Source: Streptomyces rubrogriseus
GTDB taxonomy: Bacteria; Actinomycetota; Actinomycetes; Streptomycetales; Streptomycetaceae
Reading direction: 5' to 3'
Assembly (NCBI RefSeq): GCF_027947575.1
Contig: NZ_CP116256.1
Coordinates: 4,960,001 to 5,024,000 of the forward strand
DNA length: 64,000 nt
Below, in pieces: positions 17,222 to 26,470 of this stretch. Each line of letters begins with the position of its first letter. The stretch's first letter is position 1. The notes below the pieces were generated by a model. That model had not been told where the DNA came from. It searched no databases and was given only the letters and a program-made list of their open reading frames with translations. A program made the translations under genes and the position numbers.

Positions 17222-18559
17222 ATGCCCCCACGTCCCCGCATGCTCGCCGCGGCGATCACCGCCGCGCTCGCCCTCGGCGCCCAGGCAGTCCCGGCCGCGG
17301 CGGCCGACGGCCCGGCCGGCGACTCGACGACCACGACGTCCCGCGGCGTCGAGATCCCCGCCTTCTACACCCCGCCGTCCGAACTCCCCGGCGCCGACGG
17401 CACCCTGATCCGCCATGAACCGCTCCCCCTGGCACTGAGCCTGCCGGGCATCGACGGCCCCCTCCCCGGCCGGGCCACCCGGCTGATGTACAAGTCCACC
17501 GACGCGAACGGCGAAGCCGTCGCCGTGACCGGCGCCTACATCGAACCGGCCGCGAAGTGGCGCGGCGACGGACCCCGCCCCCTGGTCGCCGTCGCGCCCG
17601 GCACCATGGGACAGGGCGACCAGTGCGCCGCCTCGATGGCCCTGGAGCACCCGTTGCAGCTCAACGGCCAGACGGTCTCGGTCGGTTACGAGGACCTGTC
17701 GGTCTACCGGCTGCTGCTGCGCGGCGTCGCCGTCGTCGTCACCGACTACGTCGGCCTCGGCACCACCGACCGGCTGCACACCTACGTCAACCGCGTCGAC
17801 GGGGCCCACGCCGTGCTGGACGCCGTACGCGCCGCACGCGCCCTCGACTCGGCGTCGGTCACCTCGGGCTCCCGGGTGGGTCTGTTCGGGTACAGCCAGG
17901 GCGGCGGCGCCACGGCGGCAGCGGCCGAGCTGCAGCCCTCCTACGCCCCGGACGTCCAGCTGGCGGGCACCTACGCCGGGGCGCCGCCCGCCGACCTCAC
18001 CGAGGTGACGAAGGCGATAGACGGCAGCGACCTGGCGGGCGCCCTGGGCTGGTCGCTCAACGGCTTCCTGCAGACCGAGCCGGCCCTGCGGCCCATCGCC
18101 GACCGGTACATCAACGAGGCGGGCCAGGAGGCGCTGAAGGACCTGTCGACGATGTGCGTGGGCGACGCGCTCTTCGGGTACGGCGGCGACAGCAGCACGG
18201 ACTGGACGAAGACCGGCCAGTCCATCAGCGACGTCATCCGCGCCGAACCCGCGCTGCAGAGCTTCCTCGCCGAGCAGCGCATCGGCTCGTCCGAGCCCGG
18301 CAGTCCGGTGCGGGTGGCCACCGGCGTCAGCGACGACCTGGTCCCCCACGGCCAGGCCCGCCGACTGGCCGTCGACTGGTGCGGCAAGGGCGCGAAGGTG
18401 ACCTACGTGCCCGTACTGCTCCCGGGCGTGGGCAGCGGCCTGCTCAACCACTTCGCCCCGTTGCTCGCCGACCAGGGCAACGCCATCGCCTGGCTCACCG
18501 ACCGGCTCTCCGGCGAGCCCGCCGGCTCCAACTGCTGGAGCATGCCCGTACAGCCCTGA
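17222..18559 (+). CDS. Secreted lipase of the secretory (LIP) lipase family
   Basis: The 445-residue protein has a Sec signal (MPPRPRMLAAAITAALALG, cleavage near AAA-DGP). The alpha/beta-hydrolase core carries the nucleophile elbow GYSQG with Ser225, a late aspartate (SDDLVPHGQA) and a terminal histidine (LLNHFAP). GDQCAAS and STMCVGD supply cysteines for a likely disulfide. It should hydrolyse triglycerides or other esters outside the cell. GGAGG stands 6 bp before the ATG. It is monocistronic with a 222-bp upstream gap holding several short GTTAC/GTAAC elements but no operator I can name. Confidence 0.88.
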   Translation: MPPRPRMLAAAITAALALGAQAVPAAAADGPAGDSTTTTSRGVEIPAFYTPPSELPGADGTLIRHEPLPLALSLPGIDGPLPGRATRLMYKSTDANGEAVAVTGAYIEPAAKWRGDGPRPLVAVAPGTMGQGDQCAASMALEHPLQLNGQTVSVGYEDLSVYRLLLRGVAVVVTDYVGLGTTDRLHTYVNRVDGAHAVLDAVRAARALDSASVTSGSRVGLFGYSQGGGATAAAAELQPSYAPDVQLAGTYAGAPPADLTEVTKAIDGSDLAGALGWSLNGFLQTEPALRPIADRYINEAGQEALKDLSTMCVGDALFGYGGDSSTDWTKTGQSISDVIRAEPALQSFLAEQRIGSSEPGSPVRVATGVSDDLVPHGQARRLAVDWCGKGAKVTYVPVLLPGVGSGLLNHFAPLLADQGNAIAWLTDRLSGEPAGSNCWSMPVQP

Positions 18560-18645
18560 GCCCTGTCCCCGGCATGCGCCGACCCCGGGTTCCTGCACAG
18601 AATTCGCTCAGGCGAATCGTGGCGGAGCGACGGAGAGGCGACGGC

Positions 18646-20184
18646 GTGGTGGAGGCGAAGCCCGACGGCGGGTCCGGCCCCCCGGACAGGGCGAAGATGC
18701 CGAGCACGATCGCGCACCTGCCGCGGCAGGTGCGCGAGGAGCTGACCCGCCGGCTCCGCCGCACCAGGCGGGCCTTCCGCGAGGACGACGTCCAGGTCGT
18801 CGAGGCACCGCTGCTCAAGCGCGCGGTCGGGGCCTCGGCGCTCGGCAACTGCATGGAGTGGTTCGACTTCGGCGTCTACAGCTATCTGGCCGCCACCATC
18901 GGGAAGGTGTTCTTCCCCGGCGCCTCCCCGGCCGCCCAGGTCATCTCCTCCTTCGCCACCTTCGCCGCGGCCTTCGTCGTACGCCCGCTCGGCGGCCTGG
19001 TCTTCGGGCCGCTCGGGGACCGCGTCGGGCGGCAGAAGGTGCTCGCCACCACCATGATCATGATGGCTCTCGGCACCTTCTCCATCGGCCTCATCCCCAG
19101 CTACGCCACCATCGGCATCGCCGCCCCGATCCTGCTGCTGCTCGCCCGAATGGTCCAGGGCTTCTCCACGGGCGGCGAGTACGGCGGCGCCACCACCTTC
19201 GTCGCCGAGTACTCACCCGACCGGCGGCGCGGCTTCCTCTCCAGCTGGCTCGACTTCGGCACCTTCGTCGGCTACGCCCTCGGTTCGGCGCTGGTCACCG
19301 TCCTGAACCTGGCGCTGACCGACGCCCAGATGCTGCACTGGGGCTGGCGGCTGCCGTTCCTGATCGCCGGGCCGCTCGGCGTCATCGGCCTGTACATGCG
19401 GCTCAAGCTGGAGGAGTCCCCCGCCTTCCAGCAGCAGCTCGACGAGCACGAGAAGGGCCTCGCACAGGAGTCGGCGGGCAGCGAGTTCAAGACCATCGTG
19501 CGCGAGCACTGGCGCCCGCTGCTGGTGTGCATGGGCCTGGTACTGCTCTACAACGTCACCAACTACATGGTGACCGGCTATCTGCCGACGTACCAGACGG
19601 AGACCCTGGACCGCTCCAGCGGCTTCGCGGACGTGCTGGTGCTGATCGGCATGGTGTGGATCGTGCTGCTGATCACCTTCCTGGGCCGGCTCAGCGACCA
19701 CGTCGGCCGCCGCCCGCTCTACGCCACCGGCGCGGCGGCGATGATCGTGCTCGCCGTCCCGGCGTTCCTGCTGCTGAGGGCGGACGGCGTCTGGGCGCCG
19801 GTCCTGGGGGTGCTGCTGCTGTCCACCCTGCTGGCCTGCTTCGCCGCGCCGAGCGCCGCCACCCTGCCGGCGCTGTTCCCGACCGCCGTGCGCTACGCCG
19901 CCATGGCCATCGGCTTCAACTTCGCCGTCGCGGCCTTCGGCGGCACCACACCGCTGGTCGCCGAGGCACTGGTCAGCATCACCGGTGACGAACTGATGCC
20001 CGCCTACTACCTGATGGTCGCGGGCGCCGTCGGCCTGGTGACCGTGAAGTTCCTGCCCGAGAGCGCCCAGGTGCCGCTGCACGGTTCCCAGCCCATGGTC
20101 GGCTCCCGGCAGGAACAGCGCGAACTCATCACGACCTCGAAGGACCTCTACAGCTTCTCCAAGGACCGCTCGGGCGCAGTCTGA
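18646..20184 (+). CDS. MFS transporter of the metabolite:H+ symporter (ProP-like) family
   Basis: The 512-residue protein has twelve membrane segments. It shows MHS-family motifs including GNCMEWFDFGVYSYLA, the loop GDRVGRQKVL and GFSTGGEYGGA. It probably imports compatible solutes or organic acids with protons. I chose GTG 18646 because GGAGAGG lies 7 bp upstream; the ATG at 18697 is a weaker option. The C-terminus ends in a polar tail. Its last 37 bp overlap the 3' end of the convergent EamA gene, an unusually tight arrangement. Confidence 0.88.
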   Translation: MVEAKPDGGSGPPDRAKMPSTIAHLPRQVREELTRRLRRTRRAFREDDVQVVEAPLLKRAVGASALGNCMEWFDFGVYSYLAATIGKVFFPGASPAAQVISSFATFAAAFVVRPLGGLVFGPLGDRVGRQKVLATTMIMMALGTFSIGLIPSYATIGIAAPILLLLARMVQGFSTGGEYGGATTFVAEYSPDRRRGFLSSWLDFGTFVGYALGSALVTVLNLALTDAQMLHWGWRLPFLIAGPLGVIGLYMRLKLEESPAFQQQLDEHEKGLAQESAGSEFKTIVREHWRPLLVCMGLVLLYNVTNYMVTGYLPTYQTETLDRSSGFADVLVLIGMVWIVLLITFLGRLSDHVGRRPLYATGAAAMIVLAVPAFLLLRADGVWAPVLGVLLLSTLLACFAAPSAATLPALFPTAVRYAAMAIGFNFAVAAFGGTTPLVAEALVSITGDELMPAYYLMVAGAVGLVTVKFLPESAQVPLHGSQPMVGSRQEQRELITTSKDLYSFSKDRSGAV

Positions 20185-21086
20185 CGCTGCGCCGCGGGCC
20201 GTCGTGCGCGCGCGAACGGGAGTACGGCGCCCGACCCCACGGCCACGCCGGCGAAGACCAGGGCGCTGCCCACCGCCTGGGCGGCGCCGTAGGAGCCGGT
20301 ACCGACGAGCGGTGCCGTGCACGCGGCGGCGACCGGGATCAGCCCGGAGAACAGGGTGGCGCGCTCGGCGCCGATCCGCTGCATGCCCATGTACCAGCAC
20401 ACGAACCCGACGACGGTGACCACCACCGCCTGCCACAGCAGCGCGCCCGCCTCCACCGCGTCGGGCCGGCGCAGCCACCCGGACCCGTCGGCCAGGACAC
20501 CGGCCAGCGCCGACTCGGCCGCCGCGACGCCACACACCACGGTGGACAGCAGCCGCGGGCCCAGCGGCCGCAGTACGGGCACGGCCAGCACCGCGAAGCC
20601 GACCTCGCCGACCAGGGCGCACACGGAGAAGGCGATGCCCGCGCCGTCGGTGCGCCCCCAGCCCTGGACCGTGAAGGCGCCCACGGCCACGAACAACGCC
20701 CCGTACAGGACGATCCGTTGCGGACGGCGCCCCTCCAGGAGGGGGACCAGGACGGCGACGACCACGGGCGCGCAGCCCACGAAGACGCCGGGTACCGCGG
20801 GCTCCGCCGTGCGCTCCGCGGCGAGTACGGCCAGGTTGAAGCCGACCATGCCCACGGCCGCCAGCAGCGCCAGGCGCAGCCACCGGGCGGCGCCGAGGGC
20901 GCGCAGCCGGGTCGCCGCGCCGGGCCCGGCCAACGGGACGAGCAGCAGGAAGGCCAGGCCGTAGCGCAGGAACTGGCCGCCCGCGTACGGGTAGTCGCCG
21001 AGCAGGCTGTTGGCGGTGAAGGACCCTCCGACGAGGACACATGCGAGCGCGGCGAGCAGGGACCCGCGCGTGGTGGTGGCGTTCAT
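20148..21086 (-). CDS. EamA/DMT-family transporter
   Basis: The 312-residue protein has ten hydrophobic segments in two EamA repeats. The first begins after residue 8 (SLLAALACVLVGGSFTANSLL). DMT permeases of this type export amino acids or small metabolites, or act as drug/metabolite carriers. The ATG at 21086 is chosen over a GTG two codons earlier; neither has a clear ribosome-binding site. The 3' end overlaps the MFS gene by 37 bp on the opposite strand, so simultaneous expression would give complementary transcript ends. Confidence 0.85.
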   Translation of the reverse strand: MNATTTRGSLLAALACVLVGGSFTANSLLGDYPYAGGQFLRYGLAFLLLVPLAGPGAATRLRALGAARWLRLALLAAVGMVGFNLAVLAAERTAEPAVPGVFVGCAPVVVAVLVPLLEGRRPQRIVLYGALFVAVGAFTVQGWGRTDGAGIAFSVCALVGEVGFAVLAVPVLRPLGPRLLSTVVCGVAAAESALAGVLADGSGWLRRPDAVEAGALLWQAVVVTVVGFVCWYMGMQRIGAERATLFSGLIPVAAACTAPLVGTGSYGAAQAVGSALVFAGVAVGSGAVLPFARARRPAAQRQTAPERSLEKL

Positions 21087-21232
21087 GGCCACGACGCTAG
21101 AGAGCGCGGCGGCCCGTCACGGGGTCCACTTCGCGTGCGCTGTCGGGGACCAATCCGCACCGCGGGCCGCTCACACGCCCGTCACGGATTCTCCTTCACG
21201 TGCATGTCCCGTCGATCGCGGGTAGTCGAAGG

Positions 21233-21256
21233 GTCCCGATGCCAACACATCGGGAC
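21233..21256 (+). promoter_or_regulatory. 9-bp inverted repeat upstream of lipoprotein gene
   Basis: GTCCCGATG (21233-21241) and CATCGGGAC (21248-21256) are perfect complements around a 6-nt spacer. The repeat ends 46 bp before the lipoprotein GTG and could be an operator or a 5'-UTR hairpin. No regulator could be assigned. Confidence 0.45.
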
Positions 21257-21302
21257 AGCAAGGGATTTGACGGTAATGGACTGACATGGGGAGGACCTTC
21301 CA

Positions 21303-22052
21303 GTGCGAACCGGCAAAGTGGCAACCGCTGTGGCGACCGCGAGCGTGTCCGTCGCCCTACTGGCCGGCTGCGGCGGCGATTCGGGTGACGAGGGCAAGCC
21401 GTTCGAGGGGCAGAGCGCCGACGACATCGCCGCGAAGGCCGTCGAGGCCACCCGGCAGGCGACGTCCATGCATGTGAAGGGCGACACCCGGTTGGAGGAC
21501 GGCAGCACCGTCACCATCGACGTCTCGGTCGACCGGGAGAAGAACTGCCAGGGCACCATCGGCGCCGGCGAGACCAGGGCTGACGTGCGGCACACCGACG
21601 CGACCCTCTACCTGCGCGGCGACGAGCAGTACTGGCGGACCGCCCTCGAGCAGCAGCCCGACGCGGCGCAGAAGATGGCGCCGAAGCTCCAGGACAAGTG
21701 GGTCAGGATGCCGGCGAACGATGCCACGACCGCCGGAGTCTGCGACAAGCAGGGCTTCATCGCCGCCATGGACGAGGACGAGTCCGAGCGCCGGGGCATG
21801 AAGCGGGGCTCCACGACGGAGGTGAACGGGGAGGAGGCCCTGGCACTGACCAAGGACGCCTCCGGCGGCGAGAAGCTCACCCTCTACGTCGCCACCGAGG
21901 GCGAGCCGTACATCCTGAAGACCACCACCGAGGGCGGCAAGAGCCCCGGCGGCGTCACGTTCAGCGAGTACGGCGAGGCGGTGAACCCGCAGCAGCCGCC
22001 GGCCGACGAAACGGTCGACATGAAGGAACTCGCCGGCGAACAGCGGACCTGA
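21303..22052 (+). CDS. Secreted lipoprotein, LolA/LppX-like fold suspected
   Basis: The 249-residue product has a lipoprotein signal ending VALLAGC (Cys23) and a short Gly/Asp linker. The mature domain begins SADDIAAKAVEATRQATSM, rich in beta strands. The same layout is seen in actinobacterial LppX/LprG-like or DUF-type lipoproteins that may bind lipids. Two cysteines (in KNCQGT and GVCDKQG) could form a disulfide. The GTG start has GGGGAGG about 10 bp upstream. The precise function is unknown. Confidence 0.75.
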   Translation: MRTGKVATAVATASVSVALLAGCGGDSGDEGKPFEGQSADDIAAKAVEATRQATSMHVKGDTRLEDGSTVTIDVSVDREKNCQGTIGAGETRADVRHTDATLYLRGDEQYWRTALEQQPDAAQKMAPKLQDKWVRMPANDATTAGVCDKQGFIAAMDEDESERRGMKRGSTTEVNGEEALALTKDASGGEKLTLYVATEGEPYILKTTTEGGKSPGGVTFSEYGEAVNPQQPPADETVDMKELAGEQRT

Positions 22053-22057
22053 CCGGT

Positions 22058-22549
22058 CTAGGATCTGCCGCCGCCTGCCTCCCCACGCTCCCGGTCCGAA
22101 CTCGGCCACACATAGGGCAGGTCGTCCGGAACCCCTGGGAACAGCTCGGCGTACACCTCGGGCTCCTTGCGCACCAGGGCCGAGCGGTGACTGCGGTGGA
22201 AGGCCTCGTCGCCGAGCCAGGGCGGCAGTTCCCCGGCGGCCGACAGCTCCTCCTGGTCGCGCACCGGTTCGCCCGGACGGACCTCGGCGAGTCCGGCGAC
22301 CAGCGAGGCCGCGCAGCTGTCCTGGTGACCGTGCTCGCGCCAGACCCGGCAGACGTCGAGGCCGTAGCGGACCAGGGCCTCCTCGTAGCCCGCCCACATC
22401 CGCACCGCCGGGTGGCGGCGCCAGCCGTAGCCGGGGACGGTGAGTCCGCGCAGCACCTGGAGCGCCTCCACGCGCTGTTTGCCGAGGCGGCGGCGGTCCA
22501 GGGCCAGGGCCGAGTCCCGGAAACCGGGGTGCGGCAGGAAGGTCTGCAT
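22058..22549 (-). CDS. MSMEG_6728-type protein, pyrimidine-dimer DNA glycosylase-like
   Basis: The 163-residue protein begins MQTFLPHPGFRDSALALDRR, followed by a KQRVEALQVLRGL helix and a GWRRHPAVRMWAGYE segment. This matches the actinobacterial MSMEG_6728 family, related to the T4 endonuclease V-like pyrimidine-dimer glycosylase domain. It may remove or recognise UV photoproducts, but enzymatic activity is not proven for this branch. It lies 16 bp downstream of the Rieske gene and reads the same way, so it is probably the last gene of the leftward carotenoid operon. That would couple a DNA-repair-type protein to photoprotective pigment. Confidence 0.75.
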   Translation of the reverse strand: MQTFLPHPGFRDSALALDRRRLGKQRVEALQVLRGLTVPGYGWRRHPAVRMWAGYEEALVRYGLDVCRVWREHGHQDSCAASLVAGLAEVRPGEPVRDQEELSAAGELPPWLGDEAFHRSHRSALVRKEPEVYAELFPGVPDDLPYVWPSSDRERGEAGGGRS

Positions 22550-22565
22550 GCGGGTGCCGCTCCGT

Positions 22566-23588
22566 TCAGCCGGGGAAGAGGCCGCGGGCGCGCAGGTGTC
22601 CGCGGCGTTCGGCGTAGGCGAGGTCGTCGCGCCACAGCCGGCCCGCGGCGGCGCGCATCAGCGGGCGCAGGGCCGGCGCGAGGCGGCGGGCCAGGGGGAA
22701 GCCGGGCCGGTCCGAGGTGGCCAGCACGGCCTCGGTCACGGCGGTGCGCGGCCGCCCGTTTTCGTCCGGTCCGAGCGGCGTGGCGTGGCTCTCCACGACC
22801 GACCCCGCGCCCTCGCCGTCGGTGATGCGCATGACGACGGTGCGGGGTCCGGGCGCGGTGAACTCGGCCCGTACGGGGACGACCAGGCGCCCGGTCAGCC
22901 GGAAGGAGACGTCCACGACGAAGCGGTCACCGCTCCCGTCGTCGTCCGGGGCCTCGCCGGGTGTCCCGGCGACGGTGAGGTCCACGAAGGAGTACGGGTG
23001 GAACCAGGCTCCGTGCCACGGGTCGAGCCGGTTGGCGACCACGTCCTCGGGCTCGCAGGTCCCCACCCCGCGCCACACGGACGTCAGCGCCGTCTCGCGG
23101 GGCGGCCGTTCGGGCACGAGGGGCGCCGGGGTCGGTGACTCCTCCCCCACGGTGTCCAGCCGCACCCACACCAGTACGCCGTCGTCGTGGACCGGCAGCG
23201 GCTCCCAGCCCGCGAACGGGGCGCCGTCCAGGGCGAGTCCGTGCCAGTGGCACACCAGCGTGCCGCACCGCACCGGGCTGTCGGCCAGCGGGGCGCCGAG
23301 GTGCGGGCAGGCGCCGGGGCCGCCCACCAGACGCCCCCGCGCGTCGCGCCAGACGACGACCTCGACGCCCTCGACGGTGCCGGACAGCGGTCGCGTGGGA
23401 CGTACGTCGGTGCTCCCGCCGAGGACGTACCAGTTGCCCGAGGGACGGGCCTCGGCGCGCTTGAGGGCTGCGGCGACGAGGGCGGGGCGTGCCTCGCGCC
23501 ACGTCGGCCGTTGCCGCTCCCAGGGGACCGCGCGGCGCCGCAGCCGCAGCGGGAGGCGTCCTCGGCGGGGGCGGGGGTCCGGGCTCAT
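22566..23588 (-). CDS. Rieske [2Fe-2S] protein of the carotenoid cluster (DUF5914-type)
   Basis: The 340-residue protein has a Rieske motif with Cys94-x-His96 in [10 protein letters not shown] and Cys113-x2-His116 in [10 protein letters not shown], enough to bind a [2Fe-2S] cluster. A C-terminal domain of about 200 residues follows, rich in beta strand ([20 protein letters not shown]). That domain resembles the DUF5914 region often found in actinobacterial crt clusters. The start overlaps the crtB stop as ATGA. By analogy with Rieske oxygenases it may oxidise a carotenoid ring, but no mononuclear-iron facial triad could be assigned with confidence. Its role is therefore open. Confidence 0.8.
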   Translation of the reverse strand: MSPDPRPRRGRLPLRLRRRAVPWERQRPTWREARPALVAAALKRAEARPSGNWYVLGGSTDVRPTRPLSGTVEGVEVVVWRDARGRLVGGPGACPHLGAPLADSPVRCGTLVCHWHGLALDGAPFAGWEPLPVHDDGVLVWVRLDTVGEESPTPAPLVPERPPRETALTSVWRGVGTCEPEDVVANRLDPWHGAWFHPYSFVDLTVAGTPGEAPDDDGSGDRFVVDVSFRLTGRLVVPVRAEFTAPGPRTVVMRITDGEGAGSVVESHATPLGPDENGRPRTAVTEAVLATSDRPGFPLARRLAPALRPLMRAAAGRLWRDDLAYAERRGHLRARGLFPG

Positions 23589-24583
23589 CGGGGCTCCTTC
23601 ACGTCGCGGGCGTCACCGCCGCACGGCACGGGCGTCGGCGGCATGCGTCGTGCGCCGAGCCGGGCGGCGAGCACACGGACGAGCCCGTCGGCCGCGACGG
23701 CCGCACGGCGCCGCCGGGACACCACCGCACGGCGGTGCAGGACCGCGTACCCTCCCTCCGCGACGGTGTCGAGGATGTGCCGGTAGAGCAGGTACGCGGT
23801 GCGGATGCAGGGCCGCGCGACGGGGTCGAGCATGGCCAGTCCGGGTTCGGCCTCGCGGTAGACGGCCCGGGTGAGGTCCTCGGCGGCCCGCAGCGCGGCC
23901 GTGATGCGCGGGTCGTGGCGGCCGGTGGACCTGCTCCAGAGCAGCAGGTCCCGGTCGACGCCGTGCGCGGCCAGCAGGTCGGCGGGGAGGTAGATCCGGC
24001 CGCGGTCCAGGTCCTCGCCGACGTCCCGCAGGAAGTTGGTCAGCTGGAAGGCGACGCCCAGTGCGGCGGCGTGCGGGGCGGCCAGGGCGCGGGCGGTCAC
24101 GGTGCCGAGCACGGGCAGCATCTGGAGGCCGATGACGGCGGCCGAACCGTGCATGTAGGCGCGCAGGTCGGCGTAGGTGGCGTAGTCGGTGACCGTGAGG
24201 TCGGCGCGCATCGAGGCCATGAAGTCGGTGAAGTGCGCCGGATCGATGGCGTACCGGTCGGCGGTGTCGGCCAGGGCGAGCACCACGGGTTCGGCGGCCG
24301 GGCGGCGGCCGGTGAACGCCCGTCGCAGCAGCGTGTCGAGGCGGGCTAGGGCGGCGGCGCGCTCGGCGGGCGTGGCACCGGCCCCGGTGTCGTCGACGAT
24401 GTCGTCCGCCCACCGCGCGAACCCGTACAGGGCGTGCACGGCCGGTCTGCGGTCGGCGGGCAGGAGTCGGGTGGCCAGGAAGTAGGTGCGTCCGTGGCGG
24501 GCGTTGAGGTGCCGGCAGCGGATGTAGGCGGCGCGCAGCCGCGGGTCGGTGATGCCGGCGGCGTCGAGTTCGCGCCGCGTCAT
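23585..24583 (-). CDS. crtB: Phytoene synthase
   Basis: The 332-residue enzyme condenses two geranylgeranyl diphosphates to phytoene. The two aspartate-rich Mg-binding motifs are clear: D60-D65 in [13 protein letters not shown] and D187-D191 in [18 protein letters not shown]. The start ATG at 24583 overlaps the crtI stop by 4 bp, and its stop overlaps the Rieske start by 4 bp, so the three are translated as a coupled set. The frame extends far upstream into the antisense of nothing meaningful; family N-termini and the overlap fix the start. No GGPP synthase gene adjoins it. Confidence 0.95.
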   Translation of the reverse strand: MTRRELDAAGITDPRLRAAYIRCRHLNARHGRTYFLATRLLPADRRPAVHALYGFARWADDIVDDTGAGATPAERAAALARLDTLLRRAFTGRRPAAEPVVLALADTADRYAIDPAHFTDFMASMRADLTVTDYATYADLRAYMHGSAAVIGLQMLPVLGTVTARALAAPHAAALGVAFQLTNFLRDVGEDLDRGRIYLPADLLAAHGVDRDLLLWSRSTGRHDPRITAALRAAEDLTRAVYREAEPGLAMLDPVARPCIRTAYLLYRHILDTVAEGGYAVLHRRAVVSRRRRAAVAADGLVRVLAARLGARRMPPTPVPCGGDARDVKEPR

Positions 24584-26097
24584 CGGCGACCGCCCCGTGC
24601 CGCGGCGGGGCGGGCCCGCCCTCCGGTGATGCGGGCGGCGGCCAGTTTCCCGGAGAGAAGTACCGTCGGCACCCCGACGCCCGGAGTGGTCCCGCAGCCC
24701 GCGAGGACCGCGTTGTCGGTGCCGCCCACCAGGTTGCGGGGCCGGAAGGGCCCGGTCTGGGCGAGGGTGTGGGCCACCGAGAACGGGGTGCCGGCGGCAT
24801 GGCCCTGCGCGGTCCAGTCGGCGGGTGTCACCAGGCACTCCTGCTCGACCGCGGCGGCGATGCCGGTCAGTCCCCGGCGTTCCAGGGTGGCGAGCAGGCG
24901 GTCGCGGTAGCGGGGGGCGAGGTCGTTCCAGGCGCGGGCGCCGGGGCCGATGTCGGTGTTGGGGCAGGGCGCGAGGACGTAGTGGAGGTGGCGGCCCTCG
25001 GGGGCGAGGGTGGGGTCGTGGGCGGTGGGTCTGGTGATCAGCAGGGAAGGGTCGGTCATGAGGGTCCCGGTCCTGGTGAGTTCGTCGAAGGTCCGTCGCC
25101 ACGCGGCGCCGAAGGAGAGCGTGTGGTGGGCGAGGTGCGGCCAGGTGCGGGTGGTACCGGCGTGCAGGACGACGGCGGAGGGCGCGTGCCGCAGGGCTAG
25201 GGGGCGGCGCGGCCGGCGGCCCAGCAGCCGGTGGACGACGGGCAGGTCGGGGGTGAGTACGACGGCGTCGCACGGGATGCGCTCGTGTTCGGTGACGACC
25301 GCGGTGACGCGGGTGCCGGACCGCTCCAGGCGGGTGACGTCGCGTCCCAGGCGCAGGTCGGCCCCGGCGTCCACGGCGGCACCGGCCATGGCCCGGGGCA
25401 GGGCGTGCATGCCGCCGCGCGGGAAGTACACGCCGGCCACGGTGTCCATGTACGCGATGACGGCGTAGGCGGCCAGCGCGCGGGCCGGTGCGACGCCGGC
25501 GTACAGGGCCTGGAAGGAGAAGACCCGCTTGAGCCGTTCGTCCGTCAGGAAGCGTCCGACGCGGGCGTCCAGACGGCCGAAGCCGCCGAGGGCGGCGAGC
25601 CGGGCCAGGTCGGGGGTGAGCAGGCCGAGCGGCGAGTCGAAGTTGGCGTCGATGAACCGGCGCAACTGCACGGCGTACAGCCGCCCCAGCCAGTCGCGCA
25701 GCCGCCGGTACCCGGCCGCCTCCCGGGCCCCGGCGAACCGTTCGACCTCCGCCTCCATGGCGTCGGCGTCCGTGTGGACGTCCAGTGCGCTGCCGTTGGC
25801 GAAGCAGGCGCGGTAGGCGGGGTGCAGGGGCAGCAGTTCGACGCGGTCGCGCAGCCGCTCGCCGACGGCCGCGAAGGCCTCGTCGGCCAGGTCCGGCATG
25901 GTCAGCACGGTCGGGCCGGTGTCGAGGTGGTAGCCGCCGAGCTCACGCCGTCCGGCCCGGCCGCCGGGCAGCGCTTCGCGTTCCACGACGGTCACCCGCC
26001 GTCCCGCGCCCAGCAGGTGCAGGGCGGCGGACAGCCCGGCGAGCCCGGCCCCGACGACCACGACGTGGTCCGTGCGTCCGGGTACCGTCCGCGTCAT
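24580..26097 (-). CDS. crtI: Phytoene desaturase
   Basis: The 505-residue FAD protein has the dinucleotide loop GAGLAG at residues 16-21 and the CrtI substrate-entry block [20 protein letters not shown]. Near the C-terminus is the bacterial carotenoid desaturase signature region ([12 protein letters not shown]). It converts phytoene to lycopene by four desaturations at the membrane surface. It is the first major gene of the leftward operon and diverges from crtY. The ATG at 26097 is overlapped (ATGA) by a 24-codon upstream frame. Confidence 0.95.
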   Translation of the reverse strand: MTRTVPGRTDHVVVVGAGLAGLSAALHLLGAGRRVTVVEREALPGGRAGRRELGGYHLDTGPTVLTMPDLADEAFAAVGERLRDRVELLPLHPAYRACFANGSALDVHTDADAMEAEVERFAGAREAAGYRRLRDWLGRLYAVQLRRFIDANFDSPLGLLTPDLARLAALGGFGRLDARVGRFLTDERLKRVFSFQALYAGVAPARALAAYAVIAYMDTVAGVYFPRGGMHALPRAMAGAAVDAGADLRLGRDVTRLERSGTRVTAVVTEHERIPCDAVVLTPDLPVVHRLLGRRPRRPLALRHAPSAVVLHAGTTRTWPHLAHHTLSFGAAWRRTFDELTRTGTLMTDPSLLITRPTAHDPTLAPEGRHLHYVLAPCPNTDIGPGARAWNDLAPRYRDRLLATLERRGLTGIAAAVEQECLVTPADWTAQGHAAGTPFSVAHTLAQTGPFRPRNLVGGTDNAVLAGCGTTPGVGVPTVLLSGKLAAARITGGRARPAAARGGRR

Positions 26098-26168
26098 CGC
26101 ACACCCCGGACCGCGCGCGGCCGGCCGGTCCGGTGGGTGCCGTCGTCGTCGACCGTGCCGGGGCGCAT
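26094..26168 (-). CDS. Possible 24-residue leader ORF coupled to crtI
   Basis: The frame starts at ATG 26168 with GAGAGGA upstream and reads MRPGTVDDDGTHRTG onward. It ends TGA at 26094-26096, overlapping the crtI ATG as ATGA. The encoded peptide resembles nothing I know. It could be a translational leader for crtI or the remnant of a lost upstream gene such as crtE, which often sits here in other Streptomyces. Chance occurrence is also possible. Confidence 0.35.
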   Translation of the reverse strand: MRPGTVDDDGTHRTGRPRAVRGVR

Positions 26169-26470
26169 CGCGGGGTCCTCTCGTGGGGTTCGGTCATGCC
26201 TTCCCCCTTCGCTTCCGGTACGACGCCGCAGGGGCCGGTTCCCGTCCGGCAGTCACCCGTCCGGCAGTCACCTGCCCGGCAGCCGCCCGTCCGGCAGCCA
26301 CTCGTCCGGCAGCCGCCCGTCCGGCAGTCGCCCGTCCGGCGGTGCCGCGGCCCCGGGCGGGCGCCCTTGTCGCGCCGTTCAGCGCGCCGTACGGCCGCGG
26401 GCGGCGGCGGGCGGAATACTCCGCCGCACCGGATCGGACCGGCGTGCGGACCCACGGGAAGGAGGCGGGC
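26169..26470. other. Divergent crtI/crtY intergenic region
   Basis: This stretch separates the two divergent carotenoid operons and must hold their promoters. About a third of it is the 15-bp tandem repeat described separately. The rest is GC-rich with no recognisable coding sequence, and I could not pick convincing -35/-10 pairs. No crtE and no litR-type regulator gene is present here. Confidence 0.6.
26241..26345. repeat. Seven tandem 15-bp repeats between crtI and crtY
   Basis: The unit is CCCGTCCGGCAGTCA with substitutions mainly at the last three bases. Copies start at 26241, 26256, 26271, 26286, 26301, 26316 and 26331. Units are a multiple of three, so all frames stay open through it and produce spurious pentapeptide repeats. 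Such arrays change copy number easily and here would alter spacing in a bidirectional promoter. Confidence 0.85.

Noticed and set aside
26241..26345. Regular 15-bp repeats considered as a CRISPR array
   Set aside because: There are no spacers, the unit is too short and no cas genes are near; it is a simple tandem repeat.
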